DNA of 64,000 nucleotides from Paenibacillus lycopersici (GCF_010119935.1 NZ_CP048209.1:2793001-2857000); one strand, 5' to 3'. Numbered from the stretch's first letter, positions 22,502-33,425 are shown. The notes: generated from the sequence alone by a model not told the origin. Made by a program: numbers and translations.

Positions 22502-22969
22502 TCATGCGTTCGGCAGCGCTTCGATCTGAAGCCGATGATGGCGGTCGTGGTCGATGAAATCGACGAGATACGCCCGAATGGTGAACGCATTGCCGTCACC
22601 GTCAAGGTAATTCGCTTCGCACTGGCCGGGAGACAAGGATTCAAGCAGCTCAACGAGCTGCCGCCGTTGTAAGATGCAGGCGTCGATGAGCTCGTTCTGC
22701 CCTACGGATGAGGCGTATGAAGCGGCTTGAGCGTTAAACGCGTCGAAATCCGTATGCTTCAGCGTCAAGGAAGCGCCGGCAGCGATCGGCGATATGGCGT
22801 TATCCTTGAAATGCTCGTCCCAAAGCATCATATGTCCGATAACGCCGCAGACGGGCCATTTGCCGGGCTGAAGCGGCCGGTTCCATTGTTCGCCGCTCAT
22901 CCCGCGAAGCGATTCCGCGAAGGGGATGAAGGAACGAAATTTCGACAAAAGCTCGGAAAGGTTTTCCAT
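22502..22969 (-). CDS. DinB/YfiT-superfamily protein
   Basis: The 155-residue protein has the four-helix DinB fold signature: an early PLQPGKWPVCGVIGHMMLWDEH segment with the first metal-binding His, and the closing DFIDHDRHHRLQIE with two more. DinB-superfamily proteins bind a divalent metal at these histidines; several are thiol transferases, but the Bacillus damage-inducible founder has no firmly known activity. A LexA box sits in the promoter, matching the SOS control of Bacillus dinB. AAGGGAG lies about 12 bases before the ATG. The gene reads toward comM but has a separate comM promoter behind it. Confidence 0.85.
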   Translation of the reverse strand: MENLSELLSKFRSFIPFAESLRGMSGEQWNRPLQPGKWPVCGVIGHMMLWDEHFKDNAISPIAAGASLTLKHTDFDAFNAQAASYASSVGQNELIDACILQRRQLVELLESLSPGQCEANYLDGDGNAFTIRAYLVDFIDHDRHHRLQIEALPNA

Positions 22970-23008
22970 GGCTGTCGGTTGCTCCCTTCAGAAAATTGTG
23001 TTACCATG

Positions 23009-23037
23009 ACTGTAACCGAACAAATGTTCGTTGTCAA
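23009..23037 (-). promoter_or_regulatory. DinB-type gene promoter with LexA (SOS) box
   Basis: On the minus strand TTGACA (23032-23037) and TACAGT (23009-23014) are 17 bases apart. The spacer contains a near-perfect palindromic LexA box, CGAACAAATGTTCG (23017-23030, plus-strand reading), matching CGAACRNRYGTTYC at 13 of 14 positions. Confidence 0.87.
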
Positions 23038-23255
23038 TAATTTGCTGAAGTTTGGCAATACTAGGCTCTGTATCAATACATCTCCAAGTTAAGCGTTTTA
23101 CGCTTGCTTTCATATCGCTATGAGATGAAACTGATATCAAAAAAGATGGTTTTTCGCCGCAAAAAAATAGGAATGCCATGGCGAATCGTGTTACAATACT
23201 TATTGGTTTTGTGTACATACGTAGGAGTTAACTGCGGATAGGAGGATTTTCGCAA

Positions 23256-24416
23256 ATGAATATCCATGAGTATCAGGGTAAGCAAGTGCTGAAACAATAT
23301 GGGGTTGCCGTGCCGGAAGGCAAAGTGGCATTCTCTGTTGACGAAGCTGTAGAAGCGGCAAAATCGCTGGGCACGCCGGTCGTTGTTGTCAAAGCGCAAA
23401 TTCATGCCGGCGGACGCGGCAAAGCGGGCGGCGTTAAGGTTGCCAAAAATTTGGACGAAGTTCGCGAATACGCGAGCCAAATTCTCGGCAAAGTGCTCGT
23501 CACGCACCAGACAGGTCCGGAAGGCAAGGAAGTCAAACGCCTGCTGATCGAGCAAGGCTGCGACATCAAGAAAGAATATTACATCGGTCTTGTCGTTGAC
23601 CGCGTTACGGGCCGTATCGTAATGATGGCTTCCGAAGAAGGCGGCACGGAGATCGAAGAGGTCGCCGCGCACACGCCCGAGAAGATTTTCAAAGAAGTAA
23701 TCGACCCGGCTGTCGGCCTGCAAGTATTCCAGGCCCGCAAGCTTGCTTATTCCATCAACATTCCGAATGAGCTCGTGAACAAAGCCGCTAAATTCATGCT
23801 TTCGCTCTACACGGCGTTCGTCGAGAAGGACTGCTCGATCGCTGAAATCAACCCGCTCGTCGTAACCGGCGACGGCAACGTAATGGCGCTCGACGCCAAG
23901 CTGAACTTCGATTCCAACGCGCTGTACCGTCACAAAGACATCGTCGATCTGCGCGACCTGGAAGAAGAGGACGAGAAGGAAATCCAAGCGTCCAAGTTCG
24001 ATCTGAGCTACATCGCGCTCGATGGCAACATCGGCTGCATGGTTAACGGCGCAGGTCTTGCAATGGCGACGATGGATATTATCAAATACTACGGCGGCGA
24101 CCCTGCCAACTTCCTCGATGTAGGGGGCGGCGCTACGAAAGAGAAGGTTACGGAAGCTTTCAAAATCATTCTCTCCGACGAGAAGGTTAAAGGCATCTTC
24201 GTAAACATCTTCGGCGGCATCATGAAATGCGACATTATTGCCGACGGCGTCATTTCCGCAGCGAAAGAGCTCGGACTCGACCGTCCGCTCGTCGTGCGCC
24301 TGGAAGGCACGAACGTCGAGCTCGGCAAGAAAATGTTGAACGAATCCGGTCTAAACATCGTTGCAGCCGACTCCATGGCCGACGGTGCACAGAAGATCGT
24401 CGCGCTAGTGAAGTAA
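23256..24416 (+). CDS. sucC: Succinyl-CoA ligase (ADP-forming) beta subunit
   Basis: SucC provides the nucleotide-binding ATP-grasp half of succinyl-CoA synthetase, the substrate-level phosphorylation step of the TCA cycle. The 386 residues open with [17 protein letters not shown], followed by [16 protein letters not shown] (ATP-grasp) and the C-terminal [15 protein letters not shown] loop. Length is normal. ATAGGAGG lies 11 bases before the ATG. About 285 bases separate it from the divergent DinB-type gene; a TACAAT -10-like element is present near 23195 but I see no convincing -35. sucD follows after 57 bases. Confidence 0.97.
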   Translation: MNIHEYQGKQVLKQYGVAVPEGKVAFSVDEAVEAAKSLGTPVVVVKAQIHAGGRGKAGGVKVAKNLDEVREYASQILGKVLVTHQTGPEGKEVKRLLIEQGCDIKKEYYIGLVVDRVTGRIVMMASEEGGTEIEEVAAHTPEKIFKEVIDPAVGLQVFQARKLAYSINIPNELVNKAAKFMLSLYTAFVEKDCSIAEINPLVVTGDGNVMALDAKLNFDSNALYRHKDIVDLRDLEEEDEKEIQASKFDLSYIALDGNIGCMVNGAGLAMATMDIIKYYGGDPANFLDVGGGATKEKVTEAFKIILSDEKVKGIFVNIFGGIMKCDIIADGVISAAKELGLDRPLVVRLEGTNVELGKKMLNESGLNIVAADSMADGAQKIVALVK

Positions 24417-24473
24417 GACAAACCTTGTCGCGGTTCGGCGGCATACGATATCATTTAGGGGATGTGAGTTTCG

Positions 24474-25403
24474 ATGAGCATTTTGGTAGGCAAAAATACA
24501 AAAGTCATTACCCAGGGCATCACAGGTGCCACAGGGTTGTTTCATGCGAAGGGCGCCCTGGAATACGGTACCCAAATGGTTGGCGGCGTAACGCCGGGCA
24601 AAGGCGGAACAAACGTCGATATTACGCTTGAGAACGGAACGGTAGTCTCGCTTCCGGTCTTCAATACGGTTGCCGACGCAGTCGCCAAAACAGGCGCAAC
24701 GGCATCGGTAATCTACGTACCGCCTGCATTCGCTGCAGATTCCATCTTGGAAGCGGTCGACGCCGAGCTTGATCTTGTCATTTGTATTACTGAAGGTATC
24801 CCGGTAATCGACATGATTAAAGTGAAACGGTACATGGAAGGCCGCAAAACGCGCCTGATCGGTCCAAACTGCCCGGGCGTCATCACGCCGGGCGAGTGCA
24901 AGATCGGCATCATGCCGGGCTATATCCACACGAAAGGCCATGTAGGCGTCGTTTCCCGCAGCGGAACGCTCACTTACGAGGCTGTACACCAACTGACGAC
25001 GCGCGGCATCGGACAATCCTCCGCTGTCGGCATCGGCGGCGACCCAGTCAAAGGTTCGGAGTTCATCGACATCCTGAGCATGTTCAATGAAGATCCGGAT
25101 ACTTACGCGGTCATCATGATCGGCGAAATCGGCGGCTCCGCGGAAGAAGAAGCGGCTGAGTGGGTTAAAGCGAACATGAAGAAGCCGGTTGTCGGCTTTA
25201 TCGGCGGCGCAACGGCGCCTCCGGGCAAACGTATGGGCCATGCCGGCGCCATCATCTCCGGCGGCAAAGGTACGGCGGCGGAGAAAATCGCAACGCTCGA
25301 AAAATGCGGTATTCGCGTAGCGCCTACGCCATCGGAAATGGGTTCCACGCTCGTCAGCGTTCTTGAAGAGCGCGGCATGCTGGACAAGTGCAAAACGCAC
25401 TAA
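24474..25403 (+). CDS. sucD: Succinyl-CoA ligase (ADP-forming) alpha subunit
   Basis: SucD binds CoA and carries the phosphohistidine of succinyl-CoA synthetase. The 309-residue protein has the N-terminal CoA-binding Rossmann domain ([18 protein letters not shown]) and the active-site loop [12 protein letters not shown] with the phosphorylated His at residue 256. Conserved [19 protein letters not shown] is present. It is co-transcribed with sucC, and a strong terminator follows. Standard length, nothing unusual. Confidence 0.97.
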   Translation: MSILVGKNTKVITQGITGATGLFHAKGALEYGTQMVGGVTPGKGGTNVDITLENGTVVSLPVFNTVADAVAKTGATASVIYVPPAFAADSILEAVDAELDLVICITEGIPVIDMIKVKRYMEGRKTRLIGPNCPGVITPGECKIGIMPGYIHTKGHVGVVSRSGTLTYEAVHQLTTRGIGQSSAVGIGGDPVKGSEFIDILSMFNEDPDTYAVIMIGEIGGSAEEEAAEWVKANMKKPVVGFIGGATAPPGKRMGHAGAIISGGKGTAAEKIATLEKCGIRVAPTPSEMGSTLVSVLEERGMLDKCKTH

Positions 25404-25444
25404 GCGGCTGATCGCTAGTCTAATCACGAATAGAAGTTAAAGGT

Positions 25445-25493
25445 AAGCAACCTTTCCAATTGCCCATAATGGGCTGGAAAGGTTGCTTTTTTT
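25445..25493 (+). terminator. Rho-independent terminator after sucCD
   Basis: A perfect 14-bp stem starting AAGCAACCTTTCCA encloses a loop that itself contains a GCCCATAATGGGC hairpin. Seven T residues end the right arm. Confidence 0.92.
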
Positions 25494-25575
25494 AGTTGCA
25501 ATCTAAATTCGGCTTGCTTTCTGTTTGCTCCTCAAGCACAATAGGATGCAGGCCTTCGAGACGAGGAGACCTGTC

Positions 25576-26703
25576 ATGAACGATATGGAAACGAAAATCG
25601 AAGCCTTGATTACATTGCATGAAGCACCCGGAATCGGTTGGAAGACCATTCGAAAAGTGTACGAATATGGACGTGAATGCGGGCAATGGAATCATTTTGC
25701 GCGGTTGGCGCCGGAGGCCTGGATCTCGTCGGCCGGGTTGAAGCCGGAACAAGCGAAAGCAATCGCGCATGCGTTCGCAACGGTCGAGCCGGCAGCGAGA
25801 CAACGGGAAGCTCTTTCGCGCGGCATATCTCGGATTACATATTTCGATGATGAATATCCCGATCTGCTGAAGCAAATCCCGCAGCCGCCATGGGTGTTAT
25901 ATGCGATCGGCCGCGTAGAACTGCTGAAACGTCATGCTATTGCAATCGTCGGGACCAGAGGACCGACTTCTTATGGAAGAAAGACGGCATCCATGCTAGG
26001 CGAGAAGCTTTCGCAGCGCGGCGTGACGGTTACTAGCGGCCTTGCGAGGGGCATAGATGCGATGGCGCATGAAGGAGCGCTGCAGGGCCGCGGAAGTACG
26101 ATTGCGGTTCTAGGAACCCCGGTAGATCGCGTATATCCGCTTGAGAACCGTTCCCTGTATCATCGGGTCGCGGAACAAGGGCTAATTCTCTCCGAAGTTC
26201 CGCCCGGAACGCCGTTTCATCCCGGACTGTTCCCGCTTCGCAACCGGATTATTGCCGGGCTGACGTTAGGCACGGTCGTCGTGGAAGCGGCCGAACGAAG
26301 CGGGTCGCTGATCACGGCCGATCAGGCGCTTGAAGCGTCGCGGGACGTTTTTGCCGTTCCGGGTCCGATTTCATCGCCGAAGAGCGCGGGGACGAACGGT
26401 CTTATCCGTCAAGGAGCGAAGCTGGTCGCTTCGTGCGACGATATCCTGGAGGAGTACGAAGGGGTATTTGATTTTCGCGGTCCTTCGCGGCCCGGGGACG
26501 CGCCCCAAGCAGCGGAAACGGACGGTTTTTTGACCGAAGAAGAGGCGTTCATCTACCGTCTTTTGCAGGAAGAAGCGCGCACGATGGATGAGCTTCATGC
26601 GCTTTCGTCCTTTCCGTTTGGACTTTTGCATTCAATTCTGATAAATTTAACTATAAAACGGAAGATTGAACAGCATTCTGGTTCCATATATAGTGTAATG
26701 TAG
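25576..26703 (+). CDS. dprA: DNA-processing protein DprA
   Basis: DprA binds incoming single-stranded DNA during transformation and loads RecA on it. The 375-residue protein has an N-terminal helical domain, the Rossmann-like core ([65 protein letters not shown]) and a C-terminal winged-helix domain (about residues 310-375). ATG 25576 follows GAGGAG with 7-base spacing; upstream in-frame codons lack a ribosome site. The order sucD-dprA-topA is as in Bacillus. It is a second competence gene near the interrupted comM. Confidence 0.95.
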   Translation: MNDMETKIEALITLHEAPGIGWKTIRKVYEYGRECGQWNHFARLAPEAWISSAGLKPEQAKAIAHAFATVEPAARQREALSRGISRITYFDDEYPDLLKQIPQPPWVLYAIGRVELLKRHAIAIVGTRGPTSYGRKTASMLGEKLSQRGVTVTSGLARGIDAMAHEGALQGRGSTIAVLGTPVDRVYPLENRSLYHRVAEQGLILSEVPPGTPFHPGLFPLRNRIIAGLTLGTVVVEAAERSGSLITADQALEASRDVFAVPGPISSPKSAGTNGLIRQGAKLVASCDDILEEYEGVFDFRGPSRPGDAPQAAETDGFLTEEEAFIYRLLQEEARTMDELHALSSFPFGLLHSILINLTIKRKIEQHSGSIYSVM

Positions 26704-26731
26704 CCAAAGAAGTGGAGAGGAGGACGCAGCG

Positions 26732-28834
26732 ATGGCAGATTCGCTTGTCATTGTAGAATCACCCGCCAAAGCAAAAACGATCGGCAAATATCTCGGCAGC
26801 AAGTTCATCGTCAAAGCATCGATGGGCCATATCCGCGATTTGCCGAAGAGCCAGACGGGTGTTGAAGTGGAAAATAATTTTCAACCTAAATATATTACGA
26901 TTCGCGGAAAAGGCAGCGTCCTGAAAGAACTGAAGGATGCCAGCAAGAAAGTGAAGAAAGTGTACCTCGCAGCTGACCCTGATCGCGAGGGAGAAGCGAT
27001 TGCGTGGCATCTGGCGCATTATCTCGAAATTGACGAGAGCGACACCTGCCGCGTCGTATTCAATGAAATTACGAAACAGGCCGTCAAGGATGCGTTCAAG
27101 ACGCCGCGGCCGATCAATATGGATCTGGTCAATGCGCAGCAAGCGCGCCGGATCCTGGACCGTCTCGTCGGTTATAAGATCAGCCCGTTATTATGGAAGA
27201 AAGTCAAAAAAGGACTGTCCGCCGGCCGCGTACAATCGGTCGCGGTCAAGCTCATCATCGATCGCGAGAACGAGATCGACGCCTTCGTTCCGGAAGAGTA
27301 TTGGAGCATAACCGCCCAGCTGAAGAAAGGCGCGACGGCGTTCGAAGCGAAATTTTATTCGCTTAACGGCGAGAAGATCGAGCTCGGCAACGAAGCGGAG
27401 ATGCAGGCGGTTCTGGACGCGATGGGGTCGGCCGCATTTACGGTCGGCGAAGTGAAAGAGAAGGAACGTCTCCGCAATCCGGCGGCTCCGTTCACGACAA
27501 GCTCCCTGCAGCAGGAAGCGGCCAGAAAGCTCGGGTTCCGCGCGTCCAAGACGATGTCCGTCGCGCAGCAGCTGTACGAAGGCGTCGAGCTCGGCAAAGA
27601 GGGCACCGTCGGTCTCATTACTTACATGAGAACGGACTCGACGCGGATTTCTCCGGTCGCGCAGGAAGAAGCGAAGGGCTTTATCGAGGAGAAGTACGGT
27701 CCGTCTTACGCGCCGGAACAGCCTCGCATATACGCCAAGAAGAACAGCAACGCGCAGGACGCGCACGAAGCGGTCCGTCCGACCTCCGTTCTGCGTGATC
27801 CCGACTCCATGAAGGAGTTTCTGAGCCGGGACCAGTTCAGGCTGTATAAACTGGTCTGGGAGCGTTTCATCGCGAGCCAGATGTCGTCCGCGGTGCTCGA
27901 TACGATGACGGTCGACTTTACGGTCGGCAGCGGCGCCGTATTCAGGTCCGTCGGCTCGAAAGTGAAATTCCCGGGCTTCATGAAAATCTACGTCGAAGGC
28001 AACGATGACGGAACGACCGATGAAGAGAAGTTCCTGCCGCCGCTAGCCGTAGCGGAATCGATTCAGGCGGAATCCGTGGAGCCGAAGCAGCATTTCACGC
28101 AGCCGCCGCCGCGGTATTCGGAGGCGCGTCTCGTCCGCATGATGGAGGAAATCGGAATCGGCCGGCCGAGCACGTACGCGCCGACGCTCGAAACGATTCA
28201 GAAGCGCGGCTACGTGGCGATGGAAGAGAAGAAGTTCATCCCGACGGAACTCGGAGAGCTTGTCATTCAAATGATGGAGGAGTTTTTCCCCGAAATCCTG
28301 GATGCGGAATTCACCGCCCATATGGAAGAAGACCTCGACCATGTGGAAGACGGCAAGGAAGACTGGGTACGCGTGCTGGGCAATTTCTACGAATCCTTCG
28401 AGAAACGCCTGAAAGTGGCGGAAGAGGAAATGAAAGAAGTCGAGCTGCAGGACGAAGTCTCCGATGAGATTTGCGAGAAATGCGGCCGGCATATGGTTTA
28501 CAAAATGGGCCGATTCGGCAAGTTCCTCGCCTGCTCCGGATTTCCGGACTGCCGGAATACGAAACCGATCGTCAAGGATATCGGCGTCGATTGCCCGAAA
28601 TGCAAGGTCGGCAAAATTATCGAGCGCCGCAGCAAGAAGGGCCGGTATTTCTACGGCTGCGATCAATACCCGGGCTGCGACTACGTCTCCTGGGATAAAC
28701 CGGCAAGCAAGCCTTGTCCGAACTGCGGCGGCTTGATGGTGGAGAAACGCAATCGGAGCGGAGCGAAGCTTGCGTGCACGCAGTGCGAATATAATGAAGA
28801 AGTGATCGAAGAGCAGGATTCCGCCGAATTATAG
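26732..28834 (+). CDS. topA: DNA topoisomerase I (type IA)
   Basis: TopA relaxes negative supercoils behind RNA polymerase. The 700-residue protein starts with the TOPRIM domain ([32 protein letters not shown]) and has the catalytic Tyr298 in [11 protein letters not shown]. Three C-terminal zinc-ribbon units follow: CEKCGRH...C-x4-C, CPKCKVG...C-x4-C and CPNCGGL...CTQC, all with four cysteines. The length is usual for Bacillota. It follows dprA by 28 bases with AGAGGAGG upstream. Confidence 0.97.
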   Translation: MADSLVIVESPAKAKTIGKYLGSKFIVKASMGHIRDLPKSQTGVEVENNFQPKYITIRGKGSVLKELKDASKKVKKVYLAADPDREGEAIAWHLAHYLEIDESDTCRVVFNEITKQAVKDAFKTPRPINMDLVNAQQARRILDRLVGYKISPLLWKKVKKGLSAGRVQSVAVKLIIDRENEIDAFVPEEYWSITAQLKKGATAFEAKFYSLNGEKIELGNEAEMQAVLDAMGSAAFTVGEVKEKERLRNPAAPFTTSSLQQEAARKLGFRASKTMSVAQQLYEGVELGKEGTVGLITYMRTDSTRISPVAQEEAKGFIEEKYGPSYAPEQPRIYAKKNSNAQDAHEAVRPTSVLRDPDSMKEFLSRDQFRLYKLVWERFIASQMSSAVLDTMTVDFTVGSGAVFRSVGSKVKFPGFMKIYVEGNDDGTTDEEKFLPPLAVAESIQAESVEPKQHFTQPPPRYSEARLVRMMEEIGIGRPSTYAPTLETIQKRGYVAMEEKKFIPTELGELVIQMMEEFFPEILDAEFTAHMEEDLDHVEDGKEDWVRVLGNFYESFEKRLKVAEEEMKEVELQDEVSDEICEKCGRHMVYKMGRFGKFLACSGFPDCRNTKPIVKDIGVDCPKCKVGKIIERRSKKGRYFYGCDQYPGCDYVSWDKPASKPCPNCGGLMVEKRNRSGAKLACTQCEYNEEVIEEQDSAEL

Positions 28835-28867
28835 GCGTTGCTTTGGATTGAAAGGAAGGGTTCAGCA

Positions 28868-30220
28868 GTGTCAGAAGTACAACGCGTTACCGTAATCGGC
28901 GCAGGTCTTGCGGGCAGCGAGGCCGCATGGCAGATCGCCTCGCAAGGCGTGCCGGTTACGCTCTATGAAATGCGGCCGGCAACCCAAACGCCGGCTCACC
29001 ATACGAATCATTTTGCCGAGCTTGTATGCAGCAACAGCCTCCGTGCGAATGGGCTGGCGAACGCCGTAGGCGTTCTGAAGGAAGAGATGCGCCGCATGAA
29101 CTCTTTGATCATGGATTGCGCGGATCGTAACGCCGTTCCGGCAGGAGGCGCGCTCGCAGTCGACCGTGACGGCTTCTCCGGCGATGTGACGCGGATTTTG
29201 AAGGACCATCCTTTGATTGAAGTGCGCACCGAGGAAGTAACGGAAATTCCGACCGAAGGCATTGTATTGATCGCTACCGGTCCGTTGACGGCACCGAAGC
29301 TCTCCGCGCAGATTCAAGAGCTGCTGGGCGAGGAATATTTTTATTTCTACGACGCGGCTGCGCCGATTGTCGAGAAGGATTCCATCGATATGTCGAAGGT
29401 GTATCTGGCGTCCCGCTATGACAAGGGGGAAGCGGCTTATCTGAACTGCCCGATGACGGAAGAAGAATTCGAACGTTTCCACGAGGCGCTCATTTCCGCC
29501 GAGAAGGCGGAAATGAAGGAGTTCGAGAAGGAACAATACTTCGAAGGCTGCATGCCGATCGAGGTCATGGCCAGCCGCGGCAAGCAGACGGTGCTGTTCG
29601 GGCCGATGAAGCCGGTCGGCCTGGTGAACCCGCATACGGGCAAGCTGCCGCATGCCGTAATCCAGCTGCGCCAAGACAACGCTGCCGGAACGCTGTACAA
29701 CCTGGTCGGGTTCCAGACTCACTTGAAGTGGGGCGAACAGAAGCGGGTATTCTCGATGATTCCTGGTCTTGAGAATGCGGAATTCGTCCGGTTCGGCGTC
29801 ATGCACCGCAATACGTTCATTAATTCGCCGAAGCTGTTGAAGCCGACCTATCAAACCATCAACCGGGAGAATCTGTTCTTCGCCGGCCAGATGACGGGCG
29901 TCGAGGGGTATGTGGAATCGGCGGCTTCAGGCTTGATCGCCGGGATGAACGCCGGCCGGCTCGCTAAAGGATCGGAGCCGATCGTCTTCCCGGCCGATAC
30001 GACGCTTGGCAGTATGGCGCAGTATATCACGACGGCGGATTTCAAGCATTTCCAGCCGATGAATGCCAATTTCGGGCTATTCCCTCCGCTCGAGAAGCGT
30101 ATGCGCAGCAAGAAGGACAAGAACGACGCCATTGCGAACCGGGCGCTTGATCAGCTGGCCGGGTTCAAAGAAACATACCTTTCCGGAAACGAGTCTATTC
30201 AAGAAGAAACGAAGAGCTAG
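28868..30220 (+). CDS. trmFO: tRNA (uracil-5-)-methyltransferase TrmFO, folate/FAD-dependent
   Basis: TrmFO makes 5-methyluridine at position 54 of tRNA using methylenetetrahydrofolate and FADH2. The 450 residues open with the FAD-binding [16 protein letters not shown] and carry the conserved [17 protein letters not shown] segment and [20 protein letters not shown] near the C-terminus. GTG 28868 was chosen because AAGGAAGGG lies 7 bases before it; the longer frame adds ten residues without support. A terminator follows instead of the xerC gene found here in B. subtilis. Confidence 0.95.
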   Translation: MSEVQRVTVIGAGLAGSEAAWQIASQGVPVTLYEMRPATQTPAHHTNHFAELVCSNSLRANGLANAVGVLKEEMRRMNSLIMDCADRNAVPAGGALAVDRDGFSGDVTRILKDHPLIEVRTEEVTEIPTEGIVLIATGPLTAPKLSAQIQELLGEEYFYFYDAAAPIVEKDSIDMSKVYLASRYDKGEAAYLNCPMTEEEFERFHEALISAEKAEMKEFEKEQYFEGCMPIEVMASRGKQTVLFGPMKPVGLVNPHTGKLPHAVIQLRQDNAAGTLYNLVGFQTHLKWGEQKRVFSMIPGLENAEFVRFGVMHRNTFINSPKLLKPTYQTINRENLFFAGQMTGVEGYVESAASGLIAGMNAGRLAKGSEPIVFPADTTLGSMAQYITTADFKHFQPMNANFGLFPPLEKRMRSKKDKNDAIANRALDQLAGFKETYLSGNESIQEETKS

Positions 30221-30245
30221 GCTCCGGAACGAGCAAGGACAAACG

Positions 30246-30288
30246 ACAGCGGCAGCAATGAGCTAACGGCGGCCGCTGTTTACTTTTT
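30246..30288 (+). terminator. Rho-independent terminator after trmFO
   Basis: ACAGCGGC / GCCGCTGT forms an 8-bp stem around an 18-base loop, followed by TTACTTTTTTT. It implies that hslVU-codY has its own promoter in the next 100 bases; ATGACC and TACATA (17 bases apart, 30329-30357) are a weak candidate. Confidence 0.75.
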
Positions 30289-30385
30289 TTGAAATTTTTT
30301 CAATAATCAATCGATTCGCACCAATGACCAAGGTTCGCTTCAGTCCTACATAAACGGCTTATGACGAGATAAAGGAGGCATTTCG

Positions 30386-30931
30386 ATGAACATGGAATTT
30401 CACGCGACGACCATATGCGCGGTCCGGCATAACGGCAAAGGCGCCATTGCCGGCGACGGGCAAGTGACGTTCGGCAACAGCATGGTGATGAAGCATCACG
30501 CCAAGAAAGTAAGGCGTTTATATCGCGGTCAGGTTATCGCCGGATTCGCGGGATCGGTTGCCGATGCGATATCGTTATTCGAGAAGTTCGAGGGCAAGCT
30601 CGAAGAGCATCACGGTAATTTGCAGCGGGCTGCCGTAGAGCTGGCCAAAGATTGGCGTTCGGACCGCGTCTTGCGCAAGCTCGAGGCAATGATGATCGTG
30701 ATGGATGCGACGGGACTGCTGCTGATTTCGGGCGGCGGCGAAATCATCGAGCCCGATGACGGCATACTGGCCATAGGCTCCGGAGGCAGCTTCGCGCTGG
30801 CGGCTGCCCGCGCCGTGCGTCAGCATGCGCCTCATATGGAGGCGAAGGACATGGTCAAGTCGGCGCTTGAAATCGCTGCGGATATTTGCGTTTTCACGAA
30901 CCGGAATATTATTGTGGAAGAAATCGAATAG
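30386..30931 (+). CDS. hslV: ATP-dependent protease subunit HslV (ClpQ)
   Basis: HslV forms the double-ring proteolytic core that works with the HslU unfoldase. The 181 residues include [34 protein letters not shown] and GFAGSVADA. The catalytic Thr of the TTI motif is residue 8, so a 7-residue propeptide should be removed; B. subtilis ClpQ instead uses an N-terminal Ser, while staphylococcal ClpQ resembles the form here. AAAGGAGG with 7-base spacing fixes the ATG. hslU follows after 35 bases. Confidence 0.95.
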   Translation: MNMEFHATTICAVRHNGKGAIAGDGQVTFGNSMVMKHHAKKVRRLYRGQVIAGFAGSVADAISLFEKFEGKLEEHHGNLQRAAVELAKDWRSDRVLRKLEAMMIVMDATGLLLISGGGEIIEPDDGILAIGSGGSFALAAARAVRQHAPHMEAKDMVKSALEIAADICVFTNRNIIVEEIE

Positions 30932-30966
30932 GTTACTCGTAGAAGGTACGAAACGGAGGGAAAGAG

Positions 30967-32373
30967 ATGTCAAACGAAGCATTGACACCGAAGCAAATCG
31001 TGGCAGAATTAGATAAATATATTGTCGGTCAGAAGGCCGCGAAACGGTCCGTGGCTGTCGCATTGCGCAACCGGTATCGCAGAAGCCGGCTGGATGAAGC
31101 GATTCGCGACGAGATCGTCCCGAAGAATATATTGATGATCGGTCCGACCGGCGTCGGCAAAACCGAAATCGCCAGACGGCTTGCCAAGCTCGTCAACGCG
31201 CCGTTCGTGAAGGTGGAAGCGACGAAGTTCACGGAAGTCGGCTACGTCGGCCGCGACGTGGAGTCGATGGTTCGGGATCTCGTCGAGACGGCCATCCGGA
31301 TGGTTAAGCTGGAGAAGACGGAGAAGGTCAAGGACAAAGCCGAAGTGTTGGCGAATGAGCGCATTGTAGCGATGCTCGTCCCTTCGTCCGTGAAAGCGAA
31401 ATCGACGAAGAACCCGCTCGAGATGCTGTTCGGCAACTCGAATGGGTCTAAAGAACCAGAAACGGAGCCGGAAGAGAGCGCATCGGTAATCGAACGCCGG
31501 AAACAAGCAAAGGAACAATTGGCGGCCGGAAAGCTGGAGAACGAGATGATCGAAATCGAAGTGGAAGACACTTCGCCGAATATGCTCGACATGCTTGCCG
31601 GCCAAGGCAACGAAGGCATGGGAATGGGCGCGAACATGCAGGAGCTGTTCGGTCAGCTGATGCCCAAGAAAGCCAAGAAGCGCAAGCTTCCGGTCAAGGA
31701 AGCCCGCAAAGCGCTTATTCAAGAAGAAGCGAACAAGCTCATCGATATGGACGATGTGATCTCGGAATCGGTCAACCGCGCGGAACAGTCCGGCATCATC
31801 TTCATCGACGAGATCGATAAAGTCGCGAGCTCCTCCCGGGGATCCGGTCCCGACGTATCGCGCGAGGGCGTGCAGCGGGACATTTTGCCGATCGTCGAAG
31901 GATCGACGGTGATGACCAAGTACGGGCCGGTCAAGACGGACTACGTGCTGTTCATCGCCGCGGGCGCCTTCCATATGGCGAAGCCGTCCGATTTGATTCC
32001 GGAACTGCAGGGCCGTTTCCCTATTCGTGTCGAATTAACGAACTTGAGTTTAGAAGATTTTGTGAAGATATTAACGGAGCCGAAGAACGCTCTTACGAAA
32101 CAATACACGGCCTTGCTGGAAACCGAAGGCATTACGATCGAGTTCTCGGACGACGCGGTTCGCGAGCTTGCCTCGATCGCGGCGGACGTGAACAAAAACA
32201 CGGAGAATATCGGCGCAAGGCGGCTGCATACCATTCTGGAGAAGCTGCTTGAGGACCTTTCTTTCGAGGCGCCGGAGCTTTCCTTGGAGCATATGACCAT
32301 CACGCCGGAGTACGTGCGGGAGAAACTGGGCAATATTGCGAAAAATCGCGATTTAAGTCAATATATACTGTAA
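30967..32373 (+). CDS. hslU: ATP-dependent protease ATPase subunit HslU (ClpY)
   Basis: HslU is the AAA+ hexamer that unfolds substrates and feeds them to HslV. The 468-residue protein has Walker [18 protein letters not shown], the pore loop [21 protein letters not shown], a charged intermediate domain (about residues 110-240), Walker [11 protein letters not shown] and the sensor region [10 protein letters not shown]. The C-terminus ending in SQYIL is the docking tail that enters HslV. Length is typical. Good Shine-Dalgarno (CGGAGGG). Confidence 0.97.
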   Translation: MSNEALTPKQIVAELDKYIVGQKAAKRSVAVALRNRYRRSRLDEAIRDEIVPKNILMIGPTGVGKTEIARRLAKLVNAPFVKVEATKFTEVGYVGRDVESMVRDLVETAIRMVKLEKTEKVKDKAEVLANERIVAMLVPSSVKAKSTKNPLEMLFGNSNGSKEPETEPEESASVIERRKQAKEQLAAGKLENEMIEIEVEDTSPNMLDMLAGQGNEGMGMGANMQELFGQLMPKKAKKRKLPVKEARKALIQEEANKLIDMDDVISESVNRAEQSGIIFIDEIDKVASSSRGSGPDVSREGVQRDILPIVEGSTVMTKYGPVKTDYVLFIAAGAFHMAKPSDLIPELQGRFPIRVELTNLSLEDFVKILTEPKNALTKQYTALLETEGITIEFSDDAVRELASIAADVNKNTENIGARRLHTILEKLLEDLSFEAPELSLEHMTITPEYVREKLGNIAKNRDLSQYIL

Positions 32374-32405
32374 GGGACGGACAGGAAAGTAGGGGGCAAA
32401 CAGCA

Positions 32406-33176
32406 ATGATTTTATTGGCAAAGACAAGAACGCTCAACCGGCTGCTGCAGCGTGCGGCAGGGGGAGCGCTCAATTTCCGGGAGATGGCGGAAGTGCTCTG
32501 TACGACCATACAGGCGGACGTGTTCGTTGTCAGCCGCAAAGGGAAAGTACTGGGCTGCGCCGCGGCAGGGCCTTATCAGCATGAACAGCTGCGCGCGCTG
32601 CCGATCGGCGATCTTCGCTTTTCTCCTGAGAGCAACGACCGATTCATGAGTATGCAGGAAACGGCGACGAATGTACTGCCGGACGGCGGCATCGCGGAGT
32701 CGTTCCCGATGATGGCGGCGCAGGACATTATGACCGTCGTGCCGATCGTCGGCGGCAGGGATCGTCTGGGCACGTTGGTGCTGCTCAGAAGCGCGGAGCC
32801 GTTCGGCGATGACGAATTGATTCTGGCGGAGTACGGCAGCACGATTGTCGGCATGGAGATCCTACGCGAACGGGCGGAAGAAATCGAGCTGGAGGCCAGA
32901 AGCAGGACCGTGGTAGCGGTTGCGGTCGGCTCGCTGTCCTTCAGCGAGCTGGAAGCGGTTGAACATATATTCGATGAACTCGATGGGAAGGAAGGCCTGC
33001 TCGTCGCGTCCAAAATCGCGGATCGGGTCGGCATTACGCGCTCGGTCATCGTCAATGCGCTGCGCAAGCTGGAAAGCGCGGGCGTCATCGAAACCAGGTC
33101 GCTCGGCATGAAGGGGACCTATATTCGCATCTTGAATACGCAGCTTTTGCAGGAGCTCAAAAAGAATAAAAATTAG
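32406..33176 (+). CDS. codY: Global regulator CodY
   Basis: CodY represses stationary-phase, competence and motility genes when GTP and branched-chain amino acids are plentiful. The 256-residue protein has the N-terminal GAF domain ([36 protein letters not shown]) and the C-terminal winged helix with [20 protein letters not shown]. It follows hslU by 32 bases and is closed by a strong terminator, so it probably shares the hslVU transcript. In B. subtilis CodY represses the fla/che promoter next door. Confidence 0.97.
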   Translation: MILLAKTRTLNRLLQRAAGGALNFREMAEVLCTTIQADVFVVSRKGKVLGCAAAGPYQHEQLRALPIGDLRFSPESNDRFMSMQETATNVLPDGGIAESFPMMAAQDIMTVVPIVGGRDRLGTLVLLRSAEPFGDDELILAEYGSTIVGMEILRERAEEIELEARSRTVVAVAVGSLSFSELEAVEHIFDELDGKEGLLVASKIADRVGITRSVIVNALRKLESAGVIETRSLGMKGTYIRILNTQLLQELKKNKN

Positions 33177-33233
33177 CCGTTCACACAGTCATTACAAATC
33201 CATTCAAAAAACAGTTCAAATATCCCATATATT

Positions 33234-33268
33234 AGTCCTATCTTCGACAAAGATAGGGCTTTTTTCTT
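33234..33268 (+). terminator. Rho-independent terminator after codY
   Basis: CCTATCTT / AAGATAGG pairs around a short CGACA loop and is followed by six T residues. The loop region also contains a Spo0A-box heptamer (33243-33249). Confidence 0.88.
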
Positions 33269-33357
33269 ATTGTAATAAATTAGGAAGTTGAGGAATATTA
33301 GTTTGATGGAAAAGGTTCGACAAGTCTCTCTCATAAATTTAATGAATCTTTGTCGAA
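33243..33357. promoter_or_regulatory. Three Spo0A-box heptamers in the fla/che control region
   Basis: TTCGACA at 33243-33249 and 33316-33322 and its complement TGTCGAA at 33351-33357 all match the 0A box exactly. The second and third are halves of a longer perfect inverted repeat, GTTCGACAA / TTGTCGAAC (33315-33323 and 33350-33358). They lie between the codY terminator and flgB, where the operon promoter must be. No sigma-A or sigma-D promoter could be assigned with confidence; TGG-TAATCT near 33380 is a possible extended -10. Confidence 0.5.
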
Positions 33358-33425
33358 CGAAGAAGGAATGTCTGGTAATCTGTTGAATATCTAACATCAT
33401 ACGAAACAGAAAGCGGGGTTTTTCA

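Noticed and set aside
23040-23255. sucC promoter search (TACAAT near 23195)
   Set aside because: No acceptable -35 at 16-18 bases; not called as a feature.
25525-25575. Upstream extension of dprA from a TTG
   Set aside because: The extra 17 residues have no ribosome site, while ATG 25576 has GAGGAG at the right spacing.
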